DNA of 64,000 bases from positions 140,916 through 204,915 of the forward strand of contig NW_020290018.1 of NCBI RefSeq assembly GCF_003144195.1. Reading direction: 5' to 3'. Positions 37,083 through 47,474 of the stretch are shown here, piece by piece. Under the pieces are notes generated by a model, which was not told where the DNA came from, made no database searches, and saw only the letters and a program-made list of their open reading frames with translations. A program made the position numbers and the translations under genes. Each line of letters starts with the position of its first letter. The stretch's first letter is position 1. Origin of the DNA: Ceraceosorus guamensis. Its lineage: Eukaryota > Basidiomycota > Exobasidiomycetes > Ceraceosorales > Ceraceosoraceae.

Positions 37083-38147
37083 TTGGTTCGTCGCACGTTT
37101 GGTCAACAGCAGTCCTGACGTATGCGAACCGATCGGATGGTGATGGGGCAGGGTAGGAGGTGACCAAGCCAGCAACGAGACCAAGATCAGATTCAGATCT
37201 TCCACCACCTCTCTCCGCTCGCGTGACTCTCCAGCCACATATATCAGCCATGCAGCATCAGTATACGCATGCAGCATGCAGCAGATGCAGCAGGCACTCA
37301 CATCAGTGACTTGGTTTACAGGTGCCTACCGTGTCGCACACACAGAACGCCGCACTTCCGCGCTGCACACATGGGCACCGAAGTTGAGCCGCGGCTCATC
37401 ACGAGTCACTCTATCGTACGAAAGCTTGGCGTAGACTCGGCAACGCCCGTGCACGGAGGCACTTTGGACGTTTGCCTTGACCTGGCCAGTGAAGAGGACG
37501 AGGTTAAAGAATGAGCTGTGGCGACATGTTCAAGCATGGTACCCGACAATGATAGCAGCTCTTCGGTCTCATAGTATCGTTTTAGAAGCACGTGCGCCTT
37601 TTCGAGGCGCGCCCATCGGATGGTCAACGAGTGATGCAGCCACTTGGGTGTAACTTTGTCGCGGCGACCAAAGACAGAAATCAGGAAGACTCTTAGCACC
37701 GGTACAGCGCTGCGCAATCTTGCTACTGCGGCCAGGTCCACAGGACTGCAGAGAGCCAGCCACACGCCATCCCAACATCTCTGTGGGCTGCGGCATACGT
37801 GCTTGGCGCGTCAAGATGATGCGGTCGATGACATTCGACCTATTGGATCTCGAACGAAGTATACTTCAGCCACCTCCACCTGATTTTGGCTGTGCGGCAG
37901 CAGGTAGATCCTACATGTGCAACCCGCGCAGCGATGCTTTCGGCACGCTGAGGTCAAATGTTGGTATAAAGACACACGCGGGCATAGCTTGGTCGACTCT
38001 TAATAGCCATGGTCGTTGTCTCGGTTTGAGCAAGCATCGCCACTTCTTTTTGCTCCCTGAGAACACCCTGGCGGTCGTTCGACGATATAATTCTCTTTGT
38101 CCCTCTGCTTACCCACGTAGGTGCGCTTCAGCGTCTTGAAGACCGAC
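37083..38147. other. Divergent intergenic region, PurU / small secreted protein
   Basis: About 1.07 kb between divergent genes. An ORF on the minus strand at 37406-37765 (119 codons) is open but has no recognised motif and is not called. The right end carries a TATA element and a pyrimidine-rich leader for the next gene. Confidence 0.5.
37965..37970 (+). promoter_or_regulatory. Putative TATA box of the small secreted-protein candidate
   Basis: TATAAA lies about 180 bases upstream of the ATG at 38148, followed by a C/T-rich leader. It supports the idea that the short ORF downstream is a real transcription unit. Confidence 0.4.
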
Positions 38148-38480
38148 ATGCGGCCCACTTGGCTTGCTTGCACAGCTACCATTGCTTTGGCAGCGCTTTC
38201 TTCTGGTAGACCCGTGGAAGCAGCCAGGAAGGACCTTACTCGAAGCAGGACTTCGCTCGCGATCAAGCACAACAGCCCTTTACCAAGCACATCTCCATTT
38301 GAAGCTGCGGTGATGGTGACGGACAATTATGCGCCGATGTCGCTCTCCCCTTCCCATGGACCTTTATTCCACGAGGATGCACTATCCTCATCAGCGCCCG
38401 TTCGAGACTTTGCTGCTTTCAGCCAAAGGAGAGCAAACCCGACGGGGAAAGAAGTCCACTTTCACAGCTTGCACCACTGA
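38148..38480 (+). CDS. Candidate small secreted protein, 110 residues
   Basis: A single-exon ORF beginning MRPTWLACTATIALAALSSG, which looks like a signal peptide (short positive start, hydrophobic core, small residues before a likely cleavage near GRPVEAA). The mature part is Ser/Pro/His-rich with no cysteines, ends in HFHSLHH, and matches nothing I recognise. An in-frame Met nine codons upstream exists (MRFSVLKTD...), but the later one gives the better signal sequence. A TATA element and pyrimidine-rich leader precede it. The short length and lack of homologs keep confidence modest; further 3' exons cannot be excluded. Confidence 0.45.
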   Translation: MRPTWLACTATIALAALSSGRPVEAARKDLTRSRTSLAIKHNSPLPSTSPFEAAVMVTDNYAPMSLSPSHGPLFHEDALSSSAPVRDFAAFSQRRANPTGKEVHFHSLHH

Positions 38481-41400
38481 GGGATCAGCCTGGCGCTCCT
38501 CTCAAAGTGCGTAGTGCTTGTGCGGTGATGATGCTACACTTCGAACGGGTGCACACTGCAGCGTCCCTTGCTCACTCGCGTCAAGGGCACCGAAGCCGAC
38601 TCAACAGGCTTCGCTATGGCGGGTCATTGGAGCCATGACGTGCTGATCGATAGGGACGAGCTTTGGTCATTACAAGTATTGCGTCAAGGGCGGCTGGACC
38701 GTCACAGAGACCAAGAATTTGTGCCGATGCTCCGCCAAGCATTTGAGGATGGTTGGGAACCCTACGCACCATTTCACGTCCTTCACTGTCTCGCTCGCGA
38801 CTGCGCCAACTTCTGCGACTTTGCGACTTCAGCATCGTCGACGACCTCGCCCGAGCCGCGCAGCCCAAAGCCGTGCATAGCAGCGCACGACGACGACAGC
38901 TAACAATAGTACGTCGGCCGGTCATCTGGGCGCGACGCTGACTACGATTGCTCATACCGGTTACAAGCTTGCGAGCTAGTGCGGAAGATGGGCCTTCTTC
39001 ATTCACTCTGCTTGCCTGCCGCAAGATCTGAAACCTCACAATATGCGTCTCCACAGTCGGTCACTCTGTGCTGACCACTTCAACGATGTAGATTTGCAAG
39101 CGGTCCTGGTGCGACGCTGTCCAATTGCGAGCAACTCAGCGGGAGACACTTCCCATGGGCCAACGCCACGTATGTGAATTTGCTGAACCAACAGAGAGAG
39201 AAGCTGCCGTTGCAAAGATTTAGTTGTGACTGATACTCACCATGAATTTGCGTGCTGCACTCCCGAGCCCGCGGGCGCCAAAAATGGAGAGCAACCGAGG
39301 CGAGGAGGAATGCTCGCGGTGCTCAATCTCGACTGTCCGTGCCCGAAAAAGAGAGACTTTTCTTTTAGGCATCGGCACTTTTGCTCGCATGGACTCGTGA
39401 TTCAGGCCCGTGTCGCGTGTGGATCTCGACTCGGTCTGCACTCTACACCTATAATGCCAGGGTTGCGTAGTGGACGGCTTTCTCCACTGGGCTCCTTCCT
39501 CTCCAGACCAGTGCTGGAGCCAAACCTTGCTGGTCTCCACTCGCGCAGAGTTCCTCGCCGTGACCTCTCGTGTGATCGCTGTTTTGTGGCTTGACGACAA
39601 CGGGGCGAGGAAATCAGACAACGTAGACGACTTTCGTTACACCCAAATCGTGACTGGATACGCCTAAATTTGGTCTTCCGCGAATAAGCGAGCCGGCCGG
39701 GCCTGCCTTCGGCCGCTCGTGTGGCTTTGACATCGCGCTGTGATGCGCGTTGTTTTTGCCGGTGTAGGCAAACATAGGGAGCCTTTCGTGCTTCTCAAAC
39801 CCTCTGACATTCCGCGCTCAGCCACTGCTGTGCGACTCTTACGACGAGTCAAGAGTTGACATGAATGTTGAGCAACTCTGATAACACTCATCACGAGAAC
39901 CCGAAGAATCATATGAACGGCCATGAGAATACCGTCACGAGTGAATGGCCGCAGGGACGGATTCGCTTGCGGGCATTTTATGATTTTTGATTTGACCGCC
40001 ATGATTGGCGTGGCATGCCTGCCGTCTTTTCCACTCCAGCGCAGTCAAGTGTAGGTGAGACTCCATGCAAGGCCCAAGACGGGCCATGCAGAGCGTGCGC
40101 TCTTTGTTTCTCCCTGAACGCGTCGCGCACGTTGCGCTGTTATTGGTTACAGCGCGTGTGCTCGTCGTGCTCGCGCGGCAATTTGACCGCGCTGCCGAAT
40201 CGCTGCATCATATATGAACCGTAGGGTCGGACCCCGCGCGCGCGCTGCTTCAATAATTGATTCTTTCGACCGCGCGCGGGTACTGTATATCCAGCGCACC
40301 CACCAGCATGGAGACGCGCTGTTCGCCCGCCGCAGGACCGTCCGGCGGGTTACTTGCAGCTTGATCAAAGCGGCCAAAAAGCTAGGCGAGGCCAGCAGCA
40401 GTCTGTGAAAGTTGCTAAAGTCCATCCACCCGCCACGATCAACTGACTGTGATGCCTGTCAAGAGGAGGTTTCAATCGAGCAGCGCATCGTGAAGACCCT
40501 GTACGATGCTTGCACCCATATATATGCAGTACGTGAACCATTATCCATTGGGCTGGGGGCCCCTGGGTCTGGTCTGCATGGAATAAGCGGTCAAGGTCTG
40601 GCACCGCCCTATGCACCTACGCGATGGAACAGCTCGCAATCATCAAAGACTCGCGCAGCGCAGTGAGAGCTATGCATACGCTGCAGGGAAGCTCCTGTAT
40701 AGAGGCGGCACCTCGGCACACAGCAGCGCCGTTTTGCGTACCCCAGAGCGGCCACAGCAAGCGAGGGATCTTCGACCCCATCACCCACCCATGCATGCAT
40801 GCATGGCATGCAGCAGCTCTGCCTGCTGATGATGCTGCTGACGTTGCGGTGTCAAGATCGGAAGCAAGGACCGGCATGATGGGTCAGAAGTACATTATTA
40901 TTGGTCTGACCGCCTAGCGTGTGAGGCATGCATATATCTGCAGCATCATGAGCCGCTCTGCAGCGCGTACAGAGTCGTGGAGCTTGACCATCACGAATCA
41001 CAAATCACTAATCACGAATCTTGTAAAGGCGGGCATCCCAAGAATGCACCACGCGACAGTCACCATGCAGCGCAGCAGTCACGATGCAATTAGTCGTACT
41101 CATGACTGAGCTCATTCATCATCCTAATCATGTATACGCCGGGATCGCGCTCATTTGCCGGCCGCTCTTTGTGCGATTAGTGACTTTTGTTTTTGAAGAT
41201 GAGGTCGTCGCATGCATGGTGAGCCTTGGAGCCTGTCTCACCCGGGCCGTGAGCTGATCAGGGTGTGGCTGCCCGACTGCCCACGTCGGGCGGTCTCGCT
41301 GGCTCGCGACCAAGCTTGAGCAAAGCTAGCAGTAGCTGTCGACGTTCCCCCTTTCCACTTCCCCGCATCACCTTCGCTCTCCTGCGGCCACTGCTCAGCT

Positions 41401-42145
41401 TCACTTACTACGACAGTGTCTGCACTCACGCCTGTTGTAAAGCTCCACCGCGTTCGCATGCAGCTATAGCCGACGATACCGCCGCTTGCAGCTGCACCTT
41501 ACTCTTAAACCCTCCTGTCCTATAGCTGCGAGTACTTTATTCAAACCCCGCTACCATTAGCCCGGAGTAGGGCTTGTCCCCCCTGCTGCGCCGTTCCTCC
41601 TGCGTAGTAGTGTCGTCGTGAGCTGACCCCCGGCCCCAACGCCGTCTCATCTCGCCCAACATCGTCGTGGTGCGTCTTCTGTGCCTATGCGTTTGCTCTT
41701 CCCTGGCACACCCCGCTCGTCGTCTCTCCCTTGTGGTCCTGAGGCAACCCCAAACCGCCGCTTCCCCACAATCGGCCCATAACCTCTCGGCTTCTGCCTC
41801 CTCCATCCACAGGGCTGCTACTGCAACAACTTGTCCATCCCCAAGCAGCCTAGCAGAACGCCAAGCCTGGACCTAGTCTGCAGGCACGACGTCGCTGCTC
41901 CGATCAACAAGTCACGCTCACGATTTCGAGCAATCAGGCGACTTGAGCAGCGCTCTTGCCTCCGGAGAAACATTGAGATTGGACTAGTGCCGTCTCGAGC
42001 CTATCTACGCCTCAAAGCTTGCAAACCTCTTCGTCCTGTACCACCCGTCAAGGAAGGGAGCAGTAAAAAAGAGAGGTCAGCAGCCCTGCCTCAGGTAAGA
42101 ACGGGCGCGAACCCAGTTTGCGTTTGCATCAGCCGCGCACTGCTT

Positions 42146-42151
42146 TATAAA
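42146..42151 (+). promoter_or_regulatory. Putative TATA box of the JEN1-like transporter
   Basis: TATAAA about 165 bases upstream of the ATG at 42315. JEN genes are strongly induced by carboxylic acids in other fungi, which fits a TATA promoter; regulation here is an inference. Confidence 0.45.
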
Positions 42152-42200
42152 GGCACACCACTGATCTCCATCACCGCCTGCCCCGGTCCCCCTCGTCCGC

Positions 42201-42260
42201 CATCTCCTCCCCCGTCATCTCCTCCCCCGTCATCTCCTCCCCCGTCATCTCCTACTGCCT
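42201..42260. repeat. Four tandem 15-base units in the JEN1-like leader
   Basis: Units of CATCTCCTCCCCCGT repeat from 42201, with the fourth copy diverged at its end. The array lies between the TATA element and the start codon, so it is probably transcribed as 5' UTR. Confidence 0.85.
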
Positions 42261-42314
42261 TAGTTGTCCCCTACTCGGTCAAGACGGCAAGCGCTTCCCA
42301 CACCTACGCCCAGC

Positions 42315-44309
42315 ATGAAAGACATCACTAGCGGCCTCTTCAAGCTCCCCACCCGGGAGGAGCGCGTCGCCAACAGGGCTGGTGCGCCCCTGAACCCGTT
42401 CAAGCTGATGGCCATGTTGACGCCCATGCAAGGAGCCATGTTCTTCAGCGGTTGGCTCGGTGAGTCTCTGACATGGACGGTCTCTCGAAGAAGTCTTGCA
42501 CTGACGCTGCGTCGCACCGCTTTGCCCGCGATCCAGCATGGACGTGAGTAGGCAGAAGCCGCAGCAGTGCCCACCCTCGCCCCGCCAAAGCTCATCGGAT
42601 TTGTTCCACCCGTCAGTATGGATGCCATCGACTTTTTCTCCGTCTCGCTATCCGTCAACCGCCTCGTCGAATTCTTCGAGAGAGACGCGCATACCATCAC
42701 CACTTCGATCACTCTCACCTTACTCTTCCGTTCCTTGGGTGCCGTCGTTGCTGGTCTCATCTCTGATCGTTACGGCAGAAAGTGGCCTCTGGTCGTCAAC
42801 CTCCTGCTCATCGGCGTGCTCTCGCTCGGTACCGGATTTACTCAGACCTTTCCGCAATTCCTGGCTGTGCGATGCTTGTTCGGCATTGCTATGGGTGGTA
42901 TTTGGGGCATGGCGGTGAGTACTGGTCTTCGCCGCAGGCGATTTGGTGCCACCTTCCAACGTCTTCGTATGCCTGCTTTTCGTCGTCGCAGACTGCTACT
43001 GCTCTTGAGAACATGCCCGTGGCGCCTCGTGGACTGTTCTCTGGTATTCTGCAGCAGGGCTACGCTGTCGGCTACCTCCTCGCCGCTTCCGTCAACCTGA
43101 CTTGGGTTCACCGCACGGACAATTGGCGCATCCTCTTCTGGCTCGGGGCTGGCTTGTCAGCATTCGCAGCAATCGTCAGAGCTCTGTTGCCCGAATCCGA
43201 GCTCTTTGAACGTCAAAAGGCTGAACGTAAGGCAAATCCCAACACGACCACCGGAGAGAGTCCTGCCAAAATTTTCTGGCGCGAGACTGGTCAGATGCTC
43301 AAGACCCACTGGCCACGTGTCGTATATGGCATTCTGCTCATGACTGGGTTCAATTTTTTAAGTCATGTGGGTATGCCGTGGATAGTTGCGAGCGCTGATC
43401 GTGCGCTGACGATCGATCCGCACATCCGACTCTACCGCAGTCAAGTCAAGTGAGTCATTCCTCCAGAATATCCTGAAGGCTGCTAAGCGTCGTGGACTTC
43501 CAAGTATGCTCTAGCCGCGAATGCGGATCCCGTTGCTGACGTTTCCACTCCACCTCCTTGTGTCTCAGGACTTGTATCCCACCATCATCCAGACAACCAA
43601 GCTTGCACGTTTGCCGACGCCCGAGGCCAGTGCGCTCGCAAGCAAAGCCACCATCATTGGCAATTGCGGCGCCGTTGCGGGAGGTCTGGTTGCAGGCTAC
43701 ATCAGTCAATTCCTCGGCCGTCGTCTGACCATCATCGGCTTCGTTTTGATGACTGGAGCGCTCATTCCCGCCTGGATCCTACCGACCAGCTTCTCGGGTC
43801 TGGCTGCCGGCGCATTCTGGATCCAATTCGGTGTGCAAGGCGCGTGGGGAGTCGTGCCCATCTTTCTCAGCGAGATCTCGCCTCCGGCTTTCCGCGCTAC
43901 CTTTGCTGGAACAGCATACCAGATTGGTAACATGGTGTCGTCAGCGTCGGCACAGATCGAAGCAACTGGAGGTGAACACAACCAAATCGCAAATCCTCGG
44001 TACAATCCGGCGCTCCCAGTCTCCTCAAAGAATGAGCTTACCATTCCGGATTACGCAAAGGTCTCTGCCATCCTGCTGGGAGTTGTCTGCGCCTACTTGG
44101 TTGCTGTGGTCGTGCTGGGTTTGCCCGAGCAGCACGGCGCGCACTTCGAAGAGGCGCCAGTCGCCACTGTTGCACATGCAGGTGAGGTCAAGCCTGACGA
44201 CCTGGAGAAGGGAGACCGCATCGACCAACACAGCTCCACGGAGCACGTGGGAGACCGTGCCATTGACTCTAACGACAACAGCGAGAAGGGCTCGCAGAAG
44301 GGACACTAG
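42315..44309 (+). CDS. JEN1: JEN1-type monocarboxylate/proton symporter (major facilitator superfamily)
   Basis: Exons 42315-42459, 42537-42543 (7 nt), 42617-42914, 42992-43366, 43441-43449 (9 nt) and 43569-44309 give 524 residues with phases in agreement. JEN proteins import lactate, pyruvate or dicarboxylates across the plasma membrane with protons. The MFS fold is evident: many hydrophobic helices and the loop motif ISDRYGRKWPL. The family signature N-x-x-S/T-H-x-S/T-Q-D-x-x-x-T appears as NFLSHSSQDLYPT only if the 9-nt exon (S-S-Q) is included. GWLAWTMDAIDFFSVSLSV likewise needs the 7-nt exon. Both micro-exons have canonical AG before and gtgagt after. The N- and C-termini are charged and cytosolic, the C-tail being rich in Asp/Glu/Ser. 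The leader carries a TATA element and a 15-base tandem repeat. Whether it prefers mono- or dicarboxylates is not evident. Confidence 0.92.
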
Positions 44310-44715
44310 TCGTGTCTTGCGCGCACGAACCGCGGCGAGCCTTTTTGTCCTCTTCTCTTGCACGCCCTCGCGTCATATCCAACACACGTTCCACGAATGC
44401 CTCATGATGACAACTTTCCCCCGCACTCCTCTCGCAAGCCTGGGGTGGGCACGTCAAAAAGCTCTTTTCACGATTTGTATCTCGTTACTCGACCTTGGTG
44501 GGAGTCACGAATGTTTCTGACTCTTGCGAGCGATCAATACCTCTCACTGATTGGCGCGTGATGGTGCAAAGATTGATGCGGCGTGCTATGCAACGAGCGA
44601 GCGATTTTGACGGATTAGCTTCTTAATTGGTGGTGCTGCGAGTGGCTGCTGCTGAGACTGGCGCGCGAGACTCACGACTTGATGCGGCGGCTGGCTCACT
44701 TGACTGTTGTCAGCA

Positions 44716-44760
<45 letters not shown>

Positions 44761-45284
44761 ATTGCTTAACCTGCGAGGGCCAATAAGACAGGCGCCGTCA
44801 GAAGTGCGCGTCCTCCACACGCGCGTCCCGCCGCGCCCCGCGCCCCGCCGCTGCTTTTGTTTCAGCGGCACGTGCAGCGATCGAGCGATGTTATTCTGCT
44901 GATTGGGAATTTTGGTGCTTCAATCAGAAGGAGATCCGCGCTCATCCAACTTTAGCCTGTCGCGCGACAATTTTGGGTCGCGTTGATGCGATCCCGACAC
45001 AGTAGTCAAGAGTAGAGTGTTTCGAGCCACAGTGTGAGTCAGTCGCAGCCACGAGAGCTGCGCAAGGGAAATCACTTACTCGCATCGCTGCGACTCTGCC
45101 GGTATACCAGCAACACGCTTGATCCTCACTTTTGACGTGTACGCTGTCCCCTCCATCCCGCACGTTCAGACACGCTCAGCATCGATGCATCACTGAAGGA
45201 AGGGCAAGCGCAGACTGCGTGGTTCCATCAGCGACCTGCAAATCATCGGCTGCGATCGAGATCCCCTTGCGGCACTCCATCGCC
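44310..45284. other. Intergenic, JEN1-like to SET5-like
   Basis: About 1 kb between two plus-strand genes. It contains the GCTT microsatellite listed separately and GC-rich DNA near 44820-44850. No exon is supported. Confidence 0.55.
44716..44759. repeat. (GCTT)11 microsatellite
   Basis: Eleven perfect GCTT units in the intergenic region, followed by a degenerate ATTGCTTA tail. Confidence 0.9.
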
Positions 45285-47332
45285 ATGACTCGCTCAACGG
45301 AGACTCGGCATTCTTCAGCCGGAAATGCCGCGGCCAATGATTCGGCCCCGAATGGCGCTGCTGCTGGGGACCCTCAGCTTGCGCACATTGGCAACGATCG
45401 GGCGAGTTGCGCAGGCGACGAGAATGGACGAGGGATGAGTACGTGCGAGCATGAGCATGCAGAGGCTGCCGGAGACGAGAGTGACGAGGACGGCATTGGC
45501 ACCGACGAGCAGCAACAGCAGCAGCGATCGAACGGCTCGAGCGATGACAAGAAGAAGAAGAAGAAGAAGAAGCGAAAGACTACAGCGCAAAAGAGTGCGG
45601 CCAAGAAGCTCGCAGCTGTGCCAGTGTCTCACGTCGATCAAGCTTTGCCTCTGCCCGATGGAGTGCGAGCAGAGTACTTTGACAGCATCAAGGGCAAAGG
45701 TCTGGTGGCTACGCGAGACTTTAAAGAGTCGGAAGTCATCTTTGTCGAGAATGCCTTCATCGCTGCTCCACCTGCCATCGCTGTGGATCAAGTGTTTGAC
45801 GGATCGCTGTGCTCGGACTGCTTCCAGCCGCTTCAGGGAGGCATGTTGGTCACGCGGTGCGGCAAGAGCGCTTGCAAGACCAGATTCTGTAACAGAGTGT
45901 GAGTATAGCTTGCTCAGAGCGCATGTGTGCGGCCAGTTGACTCGTCAGCCATCCTGCATCCTCACTTACTGCGCTCAGCTGCGAGCAGCGTGGGCAGAGT
46001 AACCATCATCGAGTGCTGTGCGTCGGTCAAAATCCCAGCATCACAGTGAGGCAAAGCCACTGCTGTCATGTGCAAAAGGTACCTTGCTGAAGCGATCTCT
46101 CGAACCCTCTGCTGATTTCAGCCGTTTCTGGAGTATCTGGCACAACACAAATGGTTGTCGCTTCACAACGTGGCGCGTCAGCTCGCGCGCGTGCTCATGA
46201 CTCACAGCTCATCACCGCCATCTTCGCTGCTCCACAATGGGGGTCCCGCCTCTGCCAAGCCTCCAGCGAGAGGCATCCCTCTCCCTGCAGCTACGTTGGA
46301 GGAGACGTTGGATCACCTGAAAGCTTTCGCCACCGTTTCCGAGCTTCAAAGACGGGCTAGGAATCCAGCTTGGAGCGTGGAGCAGAAGGGCTTTGAGAGC
46401 GCGATGAGGGAAGGCTTGAGATTGCTCAAGCTAGGGCTGGACCCTTGGGACGATGCTGAAGCAGGTGCTCCGAAGGCGGATGGGACCAAAGGACCGATCA
46501 GGAGTTTTCCAAAGGAACAAGCGAGAGATTTGTTTAGCTGGGAGTCCTTCGTCAAGTGAGTGCACATCACGGGCTTCCTTGTGCGCCATACTGCAGGTGA
46601 TTGAGCGGACTGCTTTCACTTCGATCCGTCTCTGCATAGGCACCTAGGCCGGTGAGTAGCGTTGCCAATTCCTATAGATAGGCGATCTAGTTCGCATCCT
46701 CACACTTTTGAATTTCCTCCTTGCGCCTGCGTGAAAGTGCAAATCTGAACATGGAATCTCAAGGTGGCCTCTACCTCGTTCAATCCATGTTGAACCACAG
46801 CTGTGACCCAAACGTGCGGACCAGCCATCCCCCGTCCAACAAGGGAGTGAAGCAAGCCACAAAGATTGGTGCATTGGCTTTGAGAGATATCAAAGCGGGC
46901 GAAGAGCTGTTCATCTCGTACGTGCCGCCTCAATACTCCTTAAACAGACGCAGATTGGTGGTGAGTGGATAGATGACCCCGCATTGATGACCGTCTTGGC
47001 TTGCTGACAACCTTTATTCGCGTCGCACGCCATCGGAAATGTAGCTCTGGCGTGATTGGATGTTTGGACCGTGTACATGCGCACGCTGTACCAGCGAGCT
47101 GCTTGCGCTTCCTTCCGAAGAGCGAGAGGCGCATGAGCATGGAGAAGCTTGGAAGCAGGGCGACAGCAATGATCAAGCTGCCATGCGTAAAGAGGCTGAA
47201 GAGAGGAAAGCGCACTCGGAAATGCTAGAGAGATTAGAGGAGGAGAGGAACGCAAAGTTGAAAAAGGAAGGCAGGACCGCTAAAGACCTCGCTGGCTTGG
47301 AAGACGAGTTGCGCGGCTCGCTGGGGCTGTAG
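45285..47332 (+). CDS. Set5-like SET-domain lysine methyltransferase with split SET and zinc segment
   Basis: Exons 45285-45898, 45979-46045, 46122-46555, 46640-46651 (12 nt), 46738-46960 and 47045-47332 give about 545 residues. The leader is acidic and Gln-rich and ends in a run of eight lysines, a possible nuclear signal or nucleic-acid contact. The SET domain is split, as in Set5/SMYD proteins. The N-terminal SET piece is FDSIKGKGLVATRDFKESEVIFVE. A Cys/His zinc region follows (CSDCFQP, CGKSACKTRFCNRVCEQRG, SNHHRVLC). The catalytic piece reads GGLYLVQSMLNHSCDPNV, then DIKAGEELFISYVPP, and the post-SET is CTCARC. Yeast Set5 methylates histone H4 N-terminal lysines; the substrate here is unproven. 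The 12-nt exon supplies K-HLG-R before ANLNMESQGG. The C-terminus is a Glu/Lys coiled coil. Confidence 0.87.
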
Positions 47333-47474
47333 CAGGCCTCGACTATCACATGTACGCGACGAGCGCAAACTCGACACACGCGTGATCATTTTGGGTGCAT
47401 GCCGATGTCATCTTCGACTCGATATTGTGATCGACCTCCGATGCGAATTCGGCCGCTATGCTACATTTGGCAGA

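Larger units (their letters stand above)
38481..42314. other. Long sparse region before the JEN1-like gene
   Basis: About 3.8 kb. The ORF at 38568-38903 (111 codons; an ATG at 38616 begins MAGHWSHDVLIDRDELWSL) has protein-like composition but no family match, so it is only a weak exon candidate. ORFs at 39220-39621 and 40147-40425 look like chance. A cluster of TCACGAATC/TCACTAATC copies sits near 40990-41020, and a CATG-rich run near 40790-40812. The last kilobase is C/T-rich promoter and leader DNA. Confidence 0.45.

Noticed and set aside
37406-37765. 119-codon minus-strand ORF upstream of PurU
   Set aside because: It has no homology, no signal peptide and no supporting promoter elements; it is too weak to call.
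43521-43568. In-frame upstream extension (PLLTFPLHLL) of the last JEN1-like exon
   Set aside because: It would insert about 16 residues into the conserved signature; the 9-nt exon plus canonical sites explains the motif better.
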